A DNA stretch of 64,000 nucleotides, taken from Embleya scabrispora (GTDB taxonomy: Bacteria; Actinomycetota; Actinomycetes; Streptomycetales; Streptomycetaceae). Location of the stretch: assembly GCF_002024165.1 (NCBI RefSeq), contig NZ_MWQN01000001.1:1550001-1614000 (forward strand), read 5' to 3'. Position 1 is the stretch's first letter. Each line of letters starts with the position of its first letter. This document shows positions 55,791-64,000 of the stretch, in pieces. The notes under the pieces are model-generated. The model did not search any database. It had not been told where the DNA came from and worked only from the letters and a program-made list of their open reading frames with translations. A program made the position numbers and the translations under genes.

Positions 55791-57185
55791 ATGTCCGTCG
55801 CCACATCCACCGCCACGCGCACGACATCCGCACCACCCGCCACGCCCGAGTCCGCCCTCGACCGGGTCCGCGCCGACCGCACCGTGCCGGTGGTGGCGCT
55901 GGGCACGCTGCTGCTCCTGGCGACCTACACAATGCCGATGGCGATCGTCCCGAGCACCGTCCGCGACCTGCACGCCGGACCGAGCGGCCCGGCCTGGATC
56001 CTCAGCGCCATCGGCCTGGGCCTGTCCGCCGCCCTGCTGATCACCGGCAGCCTCGCCGACGACCTCGGCCGCCGCCGGGTGTTCACGGCGGGCGCGCTCG
56101 GCCTGGCGCTGTCCTCCGCGCTCACCGCGCTGGCCCCGTCGCTGCCCCTGTACGTGATCGGCCGCGCCCTCCAGGGCGTCGCCGGCGCGGCGATCATGTC
56201 CGCCGGGCTCGGCCTGCTGGCGCACAACCATCGGGGCGCCGCACGCGGGCGGGCGATGGCCGCCTACGGCTCCTCGATCGGCGTGGGCATGGTGCTCGGA
56301 CCGCCGGCCGGCGCCGCCCTGGTCCAACTGCACCGGTCCGCGCCCTACTGGTTCACCGCGCTCGCCGCACTCGGCCTGGCCGTCGTCGCCCGCAGCATGC
56401 CCGAGTCGCGTGCCGAACACCCGCGCCGGCCGGACGTATGGGGCACACTCACCCTGGGCCCGGGCCTGATCGCACTCACCGCCGCGCTGATCGAGGGCCG
56501 CCGGGGGTGGCAGCGCCCGGTGGTCGACGCGCTGCTGGTGGCCGCCGTACTCCTGCTCGCCGGCTACGCCGCGACCGCGCTGCGCGGCCGGGCGCCGATG
56601 CTGGACCTGCGCATGTTCGCCCGGCCCGCGTTCCTGGGCGCCACGTTCGGCGCGCTGATCGCCGGCATCGCGGTGATCGCCATCGCCGCCTACCTGGCCA
56701 CCGTGTTCCAGGGCACCCTCGGTCTGAGCGCCCTGGACTCCGCGCTCCTGCTCGGCCTGTGGTCGGCCATGGCCGCGCTCACCGCGTTCGCCGTCGGTCG
56801 GGTGCACGTGCTGCCCGACCCCGCCCACCGCTTCGCCGCGGGCCTGCTCGTCTCCGCGGTCGGCTTCCTGGGCCTGTACGGGATCGGCCCCGCCGACTCG
56901 TGGCTCCGGGCCGTACCGGGCCTGCTGGTCGGCGGCTTCGGGGTCGGCCTCGTCAACACCGCGCTGGCCCGCCTCGGGGTGGAGAGCGTGCCCGCCGACC
57001 GCGCGAGCATGGGCTCCGGCGCCAACAGCACCGCCCGCTACACCGGCGCCTCGATCGGCGCCGCGCTCGTGGTCGCCCTGGTCGACGCGGGCGGCATGGA
57101 CCTGGCCATCCTGATGGCGGCCGGCGCATCCCTGCTCGGCGCGCTCGTCGTACTCGCCCTCCGGCGCGCCGAACAGCGGGCGTAG
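55791..57185 (+). CDS. MFS drug exporter (DHA2/EmrB-QacA type)
   Basis: 464 residues with about 14 membrane segments. Proton-driven export of hydrophobic compounds is the family role. Motif A appears as GSLADDLGRRRVFTAGALG after the second segment, and the antiporter motif C as SIGVGMVLGPPAGAALV in the fifth. The order TYTMPMAIVPSTVRDL ... WILSAIGLGLSAALLITG is typical of DHA2. GGGGAG lies 7 nt before ATG 55791. It is divergent from an HxlR regulator with two matching operators in the gap, so expression is probably induced by a substrate or stress signal sensed by that regulator. Confidence 0.9.
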   Translation: MSVATSTATRTTSAPPATPESALDRVRADRTVPVVALGTLLLLATYTMPMAIVPSTVRDLHAGPSGPAWILSAIGLGLSAALLITGSLADDLGRRRVFTAGALGLALSSALTALAPSLPLYVIGRALQGVAGAAIMSAGLGLLAHNHRGAARGRAMAAYGSSIGVGMVLGPPAGAALVQLHRSAPYWFTALAALGLAVVARSMPESRAEHPRRPDVWGTLTLGPGLIALTAALIEGRRGWQRPVVDALLVAAVLLLAGYAATALRGRAPMLDLRMFARPAFLGATFGALIAGIAVIAIAAYLATVFQGTLGLSALDSALLLGLWSAMAALTAFAVGRVHVLPDPAHRFAAGLLVSAVGFLGLYGIGPADSWLRAVPGLLVGGFGVGLVNTALARLGVESVPADRASMGSGANSTARYTGASIGAALVVALVDAGGMDLAILMAAGASLLGALVVLALRRAEQRA

Positions 57186-57363
57186 ACCGTACGGCCCGCA
57201 CCGGCCGCGCGGCGGCAGGCGGCACAACCCACCACGGCACAGCGAACACAACGACACAACCTGCGGGAATACCCTCGGCATCAAAGCGAATAAACCCACA
57301 AAGCTGCCCAAATCAGACACTCGCCGGCGACGCCGGGCCCCGCGTCTGGAAAACTCGGGTCAT

Positions 57364-58989
57364 GTGACGAGCGATGTGCAGACACCGACGACGGATCGAC
57401 CCGCAGCGCCGGCGGATCGCCGTCGTTTCCGGGCACTCGCCAACGCGATCATCGAGCGTCCGTACCTGATAACCGCGGGTCTGATCGGCCTGATCATCGT
57501 CACCGGGGTGAACGGGCCCGACTGGCCGGCGCAATACTTCCGCACCTGGCTGATCCGCGACCACGGCACCTACCTGTGGAACAACCAGTGGTACGGCGGT
57601 CACCTGCTCCCCGGCTACAGCATCCTCGCGCCGGTGATCGCCTCCAAGATCGGCACCGCCACCCTCACCGCGCTGTCCTGCGTCACCTCGGCGTGGGCCT
57701 GGGACAAGCTCCGGGTCGGCGCCAACGAATTCGCCCGCCAGGTGGGCAGCTGCTGGTTCGCGGTGATGTGCAGCGTCGACTACCTGATCGGCCGCACCCC
57801 GTTCGCGCTCGGCGTCGCGGCGGGCATGCTCGCGATACTGGCCGCCCGCCGCCGGCACCCCCTGTGGGCCGGCTTCGCCGCGCTGCTGTGCGGCCTGTCC
57901 AGCCCGCTGTCCGGCGCGTTCCTGATGCTGGTCGCGCTCGCGTGGGTGCCCCGGGAGCGGGTCTGGCCGACCCGGCTGTGCTTCGCTCCGGCCGCGCTCG
58001 GCCTGGTCGCCGCGCTGGCGTTCCCGAACGAGGGCATGTTCCCGTTCCCGTGGTGGCGGTTCCTGCCGATCCTGGCCTTCGCCGCGGTCGGCCTGGCGAT
58101 ACTGCCCAAGGAACTGAAGAGCGCCCGGCGCTTCCTGTGGTTGTACGCCGGCACCGCGGTGATCTTCTTCTTCGTGCCGACCTCACTCGGCGGCAACCTG
58201 GCCCGGCTGGGCGAGCTGACCTCCGGGCCGCTGATGGCCGTGGTCCTGCTCTCGGCCGGCCGGCGCCGGCTGGTGGTGCTGTTGACCCTGCCGCTGCTGG
58301 TCTGGCAGTTCCAGTCCGCCGCGCTGGCCATCACGCACGACATCAAGGACTCGCCGGGCGAGAAGCCGCAGTACTACGCGGGCATGCTCGACTACCTCCA
58401 GAAGAACAACACCCACCCGCTGGGCCGGGTGGAGATCCCGTTCACGCGCGGGCACTGGGAGTCGGTCTTCGTCGCCGAGAAGATGCCGCTGGCGCGCGGC
58501 TGGGAGCGCCAGTTGGACCGCAACTACAACGCGGTGCTCTACCAGAAGGACCTGACCGTCGAGGAGTATCGCGACTGGATCGACGACACGGGCGTGCGCT
58601 TCGTGGCCCTGCCCGACATCCCGATCGATCCGTCTGCGATCCCCGAGGCGGAGCTGATCCGCAAGGGCATCCCGTGGCTCAAGCCGGTCTACACGGAAAA
58701 GGACGGGCGCTGGCAGATCTGGGAGGTGGAGAACCCGAGCCCGATCGTCGAGGGGCCGGGCGAGCTGACCGAACTGACGCCCAGCCGGTTCTCCTTCGAC
58801 GCGCACTCGGCGGGCACGTTCGTGGTGAAGATCCATCCGACGTTCTGGGTGACCGCCGACCGGCCCGAGATCGTGATCAAGGCGACCAAGGACGAGTGGA
58901 GCGAGATCACCGTCGACCGACCCGGACCGGTCACGGTGTCCGCGCGCGACGCCAAACTCTTCAAGGGCGGCAAGGGCGGCAAGCCCTGA
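57364..58989 (+). CDS. Polytopic membrane protein (GT-C-like layout), paralogue 1
   Basis: 541 residues. About 10 membrane segments occupy residues 30-330, and a soluble C-terminal domain covers about 345-530. The first outer loop reads GPDWPAQYFRTWLIRDHGTYLWNNQWYGGHLLPGYSILAPVIA, with an Asp and aromatic pattern reminiscent of GT-C glycosyltransferases, which use a lipid-linked sugar. The C-terminal part has EIPFTRGHWESVFVAEKMPLARGWERQLDRNYNAVLY. I do not know a tested function. A strong paralogue lies at 60621-62240. The GTG start is used because an ATG two bases earlier runs straight into a stop. A 15-bp terminator follows. Confidence 0.78.
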   Translation: MTSDVQTPTTDRPAAPADRRRFRALANAIIERPYLITAGLIGLIIVTGVNGPDWPAQYFRTWLIRDHGTYLWNNQWYGGHLLPGYSILAPVIASKIGTATLTALSCVTSAWAWDKLRVGANEFARQVGSCWFAVMCSVDYLIGRTPFALGVAAGMLAILAARRRHPLWAGFAALLCGLSSPLSGAFLMLVALAWVPRERVWPTRLCFAPAALGLVAALAFPNEGMFPFPWWRFLPILAFAAVGLAILPKELKSARRFLWLYAGTAVIFFFVPTSLGGNLARLGELTSGPLMAVVLLSAGRRRLVVLLTLPLLVWQFQSAALAITHDIKDSPGEKPQYYAGMLDYLQKNNTHPLGRVEIPFTRGHWESVFVAEKMPLARGWERQLDRNYNAVLYQKDLTVEEYRDWIDDTGVRFVALPDIPIDPSAIPEAELIRKGIPWLKPVYTEKDGRWQIWEVENPSPIVEGPGELTELTPSRFSFDAHSAGTFVVKIHPTFWVTADRPEIVIKATKDEWSEITVDRPGPVTVSARDAKLFKGGKGGKP

Positions 58990-59001
58990 CCCGCGTCCGG
59001 T

Positions 59002-59034
59002 GGCCGGGGGCGGGTCCGCGACCCGCCCCCGGCC
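59002..59034. terminator. Bidirectional terminator between the membrane-protein and LOG genes
   Basis: A 15-bp perfect stem, 59002-59016 against 59020-59034, with CGC loop; the arms include GGCCGGGGGCGGG. It lies 13 bp after the stop of paralogue 1 and 4 bp before the stop of the convergent LOG gene. Confidence 0.9.
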
Positions 59035-59037
59035 CGC

Positions 59038-59631
59038 TCACGGCGCCGGCGGCGCGTCCGGGTCCAGGCCGCCGGCCCACTTGGGCGCCCGGGGCTGCCA
59101 CGCCTTGACCTCGGCGAGCAGGCTCGCCGCACTCCGCGCGACCAGCAGCGTCGAGCGCAGGTCCGGCTTGAGGAAGCCGTGGGCGGTCATCGTGTCCAGC
59201 GCGTCGAGCAGCGGACTCCAGAAGCCGTCCACCTCCAGGACCGCGACCGGCTTGGTGTGGATGGCCAGGTGCTGCCAGGTCCAGACCTCGAACAACTCCT
59301 CCAGCGTGCCCGCACCGCCGGGCAGCGCGACGAAGGCGTCCGCCTGGGCCGCCATCGCCGCCTTGCGCTCGTGCATGGTCTCGGTGACCTGGAGCTCGGT
59401 CAGGCCGAGGTGGGCGATCTCGCGATCCACCAGCGAGCGCGGCATCACGCCGATCACCTCGCCGCCCGCCGCCAGACAGGCGTCGGCGACCGCGCCCATC
59501 AAACCCACGTGTCCGCCGCCGTAGACGATCCCGACCCCCGCCTCCGCGAGCCCGCGGCCGAGTTCGCTCGCCGCCTCCCGGAACCGGGGCGAGACGCCCG
59601 ACGCCGACCCCGCGAACACCGCTACCCGCAT
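59038..59631 (-). CDS. LOG family protein (TIGR00730)
   Basis: 197 residues. The family hydrolyses nucleoside 5'-monophosphates with N6-modified adenine (cytokinin ribotides) or AMP-like substrates to base and ribose 5-phosphate. Diagnostic parts: VAVFAGSASGVSPRFREAASELG, GIVYGGGHVGLMGAVADA, the active-site-forming MHERKAAM (Arg), and LPGGAGTLEELFEVWTWQHL (PGGxGTxxE). Start ATG 59631 follows GGGGAG at 6 nt. In many actinobacteria LOG genes stand alone; here the gene sits between two paralogous membrane proteins. Confidence 0.92.
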   Translation of the reverse strand: MRVAVFAGSASGVSPRFREAASELGRGLAEAGVGIVYGGGHVGLMGAVADACLAAGGEVIGVMPRSLVDREIAHLGLTELQVTETMHERKAAMAAQADAFVALPGGAGTLEELFEVWTWQHLAIHTKPVAVLEVDGFWSPLLDALDTMTAHGFLKPDLRSTLLVARSAASLLAEVKAWQPRAPKWAGGLDPDAPPAP

Positions 59632-59883
59632 GACGGGCTCCCCTCGTCGATGACCACCGAAGTGGTGTGCGCAGAAAGATACGCCGCTCGAATTGTGCCG
59701 AATACGGTCACGCCCCCGGACGGCGGTCCCGTCCGGAGCTGCGCGGTCGAGGGGCATCGGATCGGTGCCGAATCGATGGCACGTCGAGTCGACGAATCGC
59801 CTCTCACCCGCCGGAGCGGCGGTACAGTCCCGGCATAGAAGGGCAAATTCGTCCATCGTCGGCCGCCGTCACCGAACCCGACG

Positions 59884-59914
59884 TTGACGGGAAGACCCCT
59901 CGCCACGGCAGAAT
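59884..59914 (+). promoter_or_regulatory. Candidate promoter of a leaderless gene
   Basis: TTGACG (59884-59889) and CAGAAT (59909-59914) are separated by 19 bp, and the GTG start follows 6 nt later. TTGACG is a good match to the -35 of the principal sigma factor. Confidence 0.5.
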
Positions 59915-59920
59915 GCCCGC

Positions 59921-60511
59921 GTGCCCGCCACCGAGCGCCCTGCCTCGGACATCCCGTTCGAGCGGCTGTTTCCCGATCTGGACGACCATGGCCGTGAACG
60001 CCTGGTCGCCGCCGCGAGAGCGCTCGATCTGCGCCGCTCCCTCGACGACCCCGCGCGTTGGTTCTGGAACGAGCCCGACCCGCTGAGCCCGGAACCCGAG
60101 CCCGAGCCGTCGCCGCACATCCTGGGCACCGCGCTGCTCCTGTACGAGGCCGACGGGGACTGGCTGGAACTGGGGCTGGACGTCTGGCAGCTGGACGGGC
60201 CCTTCGTCAGCGTCACCGCCACCGTCGAGGTGGCGTGCTGGTGCGACACCGACCACAACATGCACGCGGTCCAACGCGCCGAATGGCCGGCGTCCACCGC
60301 GCAGGCGTTCCTGGAGGCGTTCCACACCGCCGCGCTGTCCGTGATCCGCCGCATCGAGGGCCCGCGCGACCCGCGCGACCTGCGCGCCCGCGCGGGGCTG
60401 CCCAACCCGCCCGAACCACCCCCGAGGATGACCCCGCCGCCCCCCGAACGGGCCCCTGGTCTGAACCACCGATTCATCCGAACGAAGGATTTTTTCGCGG
60501 CACACCGGTGA
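59921..60511 (+). CDS. Conserved-looking protein of unknown function
   Basis: 196 residues. The centre has balanced composition: SPHILGTALLLYEADGDWLELGLDVWQLDGPFVSVTATVEVACWCDTDHNMHAVQRAEWPASTAQAFLEAFHTAALSVIRRI. The CWCDTDHNMH segment could bind a metal. The ends are Pro-rich. I recognise no named family. The GTG start has no ribosome site but is preceded by a plausible promoter 6 nt away, so the message is probably leaderless. It is divergent from the LOG gene and upstream of membrane paralogue 2. Confidence 0.68.
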   Translation: MPATERPASDIPFERLFPDLDDHGRERLVAAARALDLRRSLDDPARWFWNEPDPLSPEPEPEPSPHILGTALLLYEADGDWLELGLDVWQLDGPFVSVTATVEVACWCDTDHNMHAVQRAEWPASTAQAFLEAFHTAALSVIRRIEGPRDPRDLRARAGLPNPPEPPPRMTPPPPERAPGLNHRFIRTKDFFAAHR

Positions 60512-60620
60512 TTCCTCGACGGACATTGCGCCATGCCCCGCCATACATCGGACAATCCGGCGTCCTACCTCAACGCCCCCCTGCATCCCATCGGTTCCGG
60601 CGTGAAAAACTGGGGCCGTC

Positions 60621-62240
60621 ATGACACACGCTCTGGACGGCCGCATACCCCTGGGGGAACCCACATCGGGCGCGGGCGGCACCGCCCGCCGTACGTGGCG
60701 CCGACATGCGCGCACGGTGCTGATCGGGATCACCGAGCACCCGTACGTGATCACTCTGGCCCTGGTCGGCCTACTGACCGTGCTGGGCATCAACGGCGCC
60801 GACTGGCCGGCCCAGATCTTCCGCGCCTGGCTGGTGCGCGACCACGGCGCGGTGTTGTGGAACAACCAGTGGTACGGCGGACACCTGCTGCCCGGCTACA
60901 GCGTGATCACCCCGGTCCTGGCCGGCGGCATCGGCACGCGCCTGCTCACCGCGATCTCCTGCGTCGCCGCCGCGTGGGCGTTCTCCCGGCTGCGCCTTGG
61001 CCGCGGTGACCTGGCCCGGCGGGTCGGCAGTTGCTGGTTCGCGGTCATCGTCAGCATCGAATACCTGATCGGCCGCACCCCGTTCGTGCTCGGCGTGGCC
61101 GCCGGCCTGATGGCGATCCTGGCCGCCCGGACCGGACATCGGGCGTGGGCGGCGGTGGCGGCCGGCTTCTGTGGCCTGGCCAGCCCGCTGGCCGCGGCGT
61201 TCCTGCTGATGATCGCGCTGGCGTGGGTGCCCTCCGAGCGGGTGTGGGCGACCCGGTTCAGCCTGTCCCCCGCCGTGCTCGGCCTGGTGATGTCGCTGGT
61301 CTTCCCCGGCGGCGGCGACTTCGCGTTCCCGCTGTGGCGGTTCGCCGCGATCCTGGGCTTCGCGGGCGTGGGCCTGGCCCTTCTGCCCCGCACCGAGGTC
61401 AGCGCGCGCCGCTTCCTGTGGTTGTACGCGCTCTCCTCCACCGTGCTGTTCCTGATCCCCAGCGCCGTGGGCGGCAACGTGGCCCGGCTCGGCGAGTTGT
61501 GCGCCGGTCCGCTGATGGCCGTGGTGCTGCTCTCGCTGGGCCGCCGGCGCCTGGTGGTCCTGCTCGCCGTACCGCTGCTCGCCTGGCAGTTCTCCTCCGC
61601 CGGCAAGGCGGTCGCCTTCAACAACCAGGACAGCACCGGCAAGAACTCCGCCTACTACGTCGGGATGCTCGACTTCCTGGAGCGGGCCAATCTGCCGGTG
61701 GGCCGGATCGAGATCCCGTTCACGCGCGGCCACTGGGAGACCGTCTACGTCGCCGAGCACATGCCGCTCGCGCGCGGGTGGGAGCGCCAACTCGACCGCG
61801 CGCACAACTCGGTGCTGTACGGCCCCGGTCTGGACGAGGCGCAGTACCACGCGTGGGTGCGCGAGACCGGGGTGCGCTTCATCGCCCTGCCCGACGTCCC
61901 GCTGGATCCGTCCGCCAAGCGTGAGGCGGAGATCCTGCGCGCCGGCGCCGACTGGCTGGTGCCGGTGTGGTCCGACCCGCACTGGGTGATCTGGGAGGTG
62001 GCCGACCCGGTTCCGCTCCTGGACGGCCCCGGGCAGTTGGTCGACATCACCCCGAGCGGCTTCACCCTGCTCGCCCAGCAGGCCGGCACGTTCACCGTAC
62101 GGATCCACCGGACCAGCTGGTTCGTCGCGAACAAGCCCAATACGAGCATCGGCGAGACCGAGGACGGCTGGACCGAGGTGACCGTCACCGAACCCGGCGA
62201 GGTCACCATCACGGCGAAGGCGTCGGCCGTCCTGCCCTGA
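60621..62240 (+). CDS. Polytopic membrane protein (GT-C-like layout), paralogue 2
   Basis: 539 residues, clearly paralogous to the product at 57364-58989 along its whole length. Shared segments include NGxDWPAQxFRxWLxRDHGxxLWNNQWYGGHLLPGYS, GGNxARLGELCAGPLMAVVLLS and RIEIPFTRGHWExVxVAExMPLARGWERQLDR. Again about 10 membrane spans are followed by a soluble C-terminal domain. Even the bases before the two starts resemble each other (AAAACT then a G-rich stretch). Function unknown; a glycosyltransferase-like role is possible. It is followed 57 bp later by the deformylase gene. Confidence 0.78.
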   Translation: MTHALDGRIPLGEPTSGAGGTARRTWRRHARTVLIGITEHPYVITLALVGLLTVLGINGADWPAQIFRAWLVRDHGAVLWNNQWYGGHLLPGYSVITPVLAGGIGTRLLTAISCVAAAWAFSRLRLGRGDLARRVGSCWFAVIVSIEYLIGRTPFVLGVAAGLMAILAARTGHRAWAAVAAGFCGLASPLAAAFLLMIALAWVPSERVWATRFSLSPAVLGLVMSLVFPGGGDFAFPLWRFAAILGFAGVGLALLPRTEVSARRFLWLYALSSTVLFLIPSAVGGNVARLGELCAGPLMAVVLLSLGRRRLVVLLAVPLLAWQFSSAGKAVAFNNQDSTGKNSAYYVGMLDFLERANLPVGRIEIPFTRGHWETVYVAEHMPLARGWERQLDRAHNSVLYGPGLDEAQYHAWVRETGVRFIALPDVPLDPSAKREAEILRAGADWLVPVWSDPHWVIWEVADPVPLLDGPGQLVDITPSGFTLLAQQAGTFTVRIHRTSWFVANKPNTSIGETEDGWTEVTVTEPGEVTITAKASAVLP

Positions 62241-62296
62241 CCGGGGCGGGTAGGGTAATTCGGGTTCATGCCCTGGTGGAAAGGTAAAGCAGACCG

Positions 62297-62974
62297 ATGG
62301 CCGAGCACCACGACCACTCCAGCCACGATCACCACGATCACGAAAAGGGCCGGATCTTTGTGATGGGCCGCCCGGTGGACTCGTACCCCGCCATGGCGCC
62401 CGAGGCCGCGCGCGGCAAGGTCCTGCGCGTCACCGTGGTCGGCGAGGAAGTCCTGCACCGGCCCTGCGCCGAGATCACCGAGTTCGGCACCGACGAACTG
62501 AACACCCTGATCGACGACATGTTCCTGACCATGTACGTCGCCGACGGCGTGGGCCTGGCCGCGAACCAGGTCGACGTCGGCATCCGGCTGTTCGTCTACG
62601 ACTGCGTGGACGAGGACGGCAACCGGCACGTCGGCCACATCCTCAACCCGGTCCTGGACGAACTGCCCGCGGCCGAGCGGCACCTGGAGGAGGCGGGCGA
62701 GGGCTGCCTGTCCGTCCCCGGCCCGCACGAGGACCTGGCCCGCCCCGACCGCGCCATCGCCCGGGGTGTGGACAAGGACGGCAACCCGCTGGTGGTCGAG
62801 GGCGAGGGCTACTTCGCCCGCTGCCTCCAGCACGAGACCGACCACCTCAACGGCTACCTGTACATCGACCGGCTCTCCAAGCGCGAGCGCAAGAACGTGC
62901 TCAAGGAGATGGAGTCGATGCGCGACGAGGTGTTCGCCAAGCGCGACGCGAAGGCCAAGCAGCTCGCCGGCTGA
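62297..62974 (+). CDS. def: Peptide deformylase with His-rich N-terminal tail
   Basis: 225 residues. It removes the formyl group from the N-terminal Met of new proteins, using a metal (Fe or Zn). All three motifs are intact: GVGLAANQ (84-91), EGCLS (135-139, Cys ligand), and QHETDHLNG (HExxH-type at 179-183, two His ligands and Glu). Ahead of the catalytic domain is an extension of about 40 residues with seven His in the first 15 (MAEHHDHSSHDHHDHEKG), which is not part of the standard enzyme. AAAGG lies upstream of ATG 62297 at rather long spacing. A shared terminator separates it from nrdJ. Confidence 0.93.
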   Translation: MAEHHDHSSHDHHDHEKGRIFVMGRPVDSYPAMAPEAARGKVLRVTVVGEEVLHRPCAEITEFGTDELNTLIDDMFLTMYVADGVGLAANQVDVGIRLFVYDCVDEDGNRHVGHILNPVLDELPAAERHLEEAGEGCLSVPGPHEDLARPDRAIARGVDKDGNPLVVEGEGYFARCLQHETDHLNGYLYIDRLSKRERKNVLKEMESMRDEVFAKRDAKAKQLAG

Positions 62975-63015
62975 CCCCCGGAAGCACCTCCGAGCACAAC
63001 GCCGAGAACGACGTC

Positions 63016-63055
63016 GAAAGGGGCGGGGAACCGATACCGGTTCCCCGCCCCTTTC
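63016..63055. terminator. Bidirectional terminator between def and nrdJ
   Basis: A perfect 17-bp stem, 63016-63032 against 63039-63055, with 6-nt loop GATACC; the arms contain GAAAGGGGCGGGG. It is 41 bp after the def stop and 38 bp before the nrdJ stop. Confidence 0.92.
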
Positions 63056-63093
63056 ACGCGCTCACCCCATCATCCGAGGCACCGCCCTCGCGG

Positions 63094-64000
63094 TCAGCTG
63101 CACCCGCTGGTCGAGCCGCAGCCCTCGCAGACGTAGCAGCTGCCCGCCGGGCGCATCTTGATCCCGCAGGAGAAGCACAGCGGGGCGTCCGCGCTGCGGC
63201 CCTGCCGGGCCTCCAGCAGCTCGGTGGAGGAGTGCACCGCGGCCGGCACCGGCTTCAGGTCCGGGGCCTTGGGCGCGGCCTCGGTCGGCGCGGACTGCGC
63301 CAGGGTGCGCATGTCCTCCGCGGCGGCCGGCTCGTCCGGCTCGTAGGAACCGGTCTCCAGGTGCCGGGTGCGCTCCGCCGCCGAGTGGATGCCCAGCGCC
63401 GAGCGGGTCTCGAACGGCAGGTGGTCGAGCGCCAGGCGGCGGAAGATGTAGTCGACGATCGACTGCGCCATCCGCACGTCCGGGTCGTCGGTCAGACCGG
63501 CCGGCTCGAACCGCATGTTGGTGAACTTGGAGACGTAGGTCTCCAGCGGCACGCCGTACTGGAGCCCCACCGAGACCGCGATCGAGAAGGCGTCCATCAT
63601 GCCCGCGAGGGTCGAGCCCTGCTTGGACATCTTCAGGAAGACCTCGCCGAGGCCGTCGTCCGGGTAGGAGTTGGCGGTCATGTAGCCCTCGGCACCGCCC
63701 ACCGAGAAGGAGGTGGTGATGCCGGGCCGGCCCTTGGGCAGGCGCTTGCGGACCGGGCGGTACTCGACGACCTTCTCCACCACGGTGGCCGCGGTCGCCT
63801 TGCCGTCGTCGGCCTTGCCCTTGTTCTCGCCCTTGCCGGCCGAGAGCGGCTGGCCGACCTTGCAGTTGTCGCGGTAGATCGCGAGCGCCTTGATGCCGAG
63901 CTTCCAGCCCTGGAAGTAGATCTCCTCGATCTCCTCCACGGTGGCGTCCTCGGACATGTTGACCGTCTTGGAGATCGCGCCGGAGATCCACGGCTGGATC
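63094..64000 (-). CDS. nrdJ: Coenzyme-B12-dependent ribonucleotide reductase, C-terminal part (partial)
   Basis: About 302 residues of the C-terminus; the gene continues past the right edge. Class II reductases make deoxynucleotides using adenosylcobalamin. Visible: [45 protein letters not shown] (end of the barrel), [73 protein letters not shown], and a final zinc-ribbon-like [27 protein letters not shown] with paired cysteines. This matches the large actinobacterial NrdJ. Its promoter, and any B12 riboswitch, would lie outside the window. Confidence 0.94.
   Translation of the reverse strand, partial: IQPWISGAISKTVNMSEDATVEEIEEIYFQGWKLGIKALAIYRDNCKVGQPLSAGKGENKGKADDGKATAATVVEKVVEYRPVRKRLPKGRPGITTSFSVGGAEGYMTANSYPDDGLGEVFLKMSKQGSTLAGMMDAFSIAVSVGLQYGVPLETYVSKFTNMRFEPAGLTDDPDVRMAQSIVDYIFRRLALDHLPFETRSALGIHSAAERTRHLETGSYEPDEPAAAEDMRTLAQSAPTEAAPKAPDLKPVPAAVHSSTELLEARQGRSADAPLCFSCGIKMRPAGSCYVCEGCGSTSGCS

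Overview
This is high-GC chromosomal DNA from a filamentous actinomycete of the Streptomyces type (order Streptomycetales; the genus cannot be fixed from the sequence). The evidence is very strong G/C bias at third codon positions, SepH, a HrdB-type principal sigma factor with a long Lys/Ala-rich N-terminal region, separate topoisomerase IV genes (parC, parE) near hrdB, a coenzyme-B12-dependent ribonucleotide reductase, and many genes with GTG starts or no leader. The gene order nrdJ ... recQ ... hrdB - parE ... parC ... sepH is one I recognise from the core of Streptomyces chromosomes. I see no prophage, insertion sequence, CRISPR array, tRNA or rRNA, and no biosynthetic gene cluster.

Layout. 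(1) 1-7 kb: end of an FAD-linked lactone oxidase, a two-TM protein, SepH (partner of FtsZ in septation), a rhodanese-type sulfurtransferase, a double VOC protein, a 28-residue membrane peptide, and a coupled pair (DUF5998 protein and alkaline-phosphatase-superfamily hydrolase). (2) 7-15 kb: a PatA-like lysine acyltransferase, psuG, an AMP-forming acyl-CoA synthetase carrying the lysine motif that Pat enzymes modify, a DUF3558-like lipoprotein and a small membrane protein, then a 450-bp gap full of hairpin repeats. (3) 15-21 kb: a P-type ATPase and a two-subunit M16 peptidase. (4) 21-33 kb: parC, a small HD hydrolase, a sucrase/ferredoxin-like protein, the DUF485-actP acetate permease operon, parE, a DUF7455 protein, a secreted trypsin-like protease and hrdB. 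(5) 33-44 kb: SpoIIE-type phosphatase with PAS-GAF sensors, a FadR-family regulator, an ABC exporter pair, a hemerythrin-like protein, a Nudix/winged-helix protein, a glycogen-debranching-like protein and a DUF4192 protein. (6) 44-55 kb, the most unusual part: RecQ with a C-terminal phosphoribosyltransferase-like domain, two proteins of unknown function, a free-standing domain that resembles the end of SF1 helicases, a large protein joining a catalytically broken DEDDh exonuclease to BRCT-like and TerD domains, a DUF2510 protein, RNase HII with a histone-H1-like tail, and an M48-like protein that has lost its catalytic glutamate. (7) 55-64 kb: an HxlR regulator and MFS exporter sharing two operators, two paralogous polytopic membrane proteins around a LOG-family hydrolase and an unknown protein, peptide deformylase with a His-rich tail, and the 3' part of nrdJ.

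How the genes fit together. Most are housekeeping genes for DNA topology, transcription, division, dNTP supply and N-terminal Met processing. Acetate/acyl metabolism is a second theme (ActP, acyl-CoA synthetase, PatA-like regulator). The 44-51 kb segment is the best candidate for a poorly described system: RecQ-PRT, a helicase-end domain and the pseudo-exonuclease/TerD protein suggest a DNA-damage or metal-stress response built partly from enzymes that have lost catalysis. This is inference from domains and closeness, not a demonstrated pathway.
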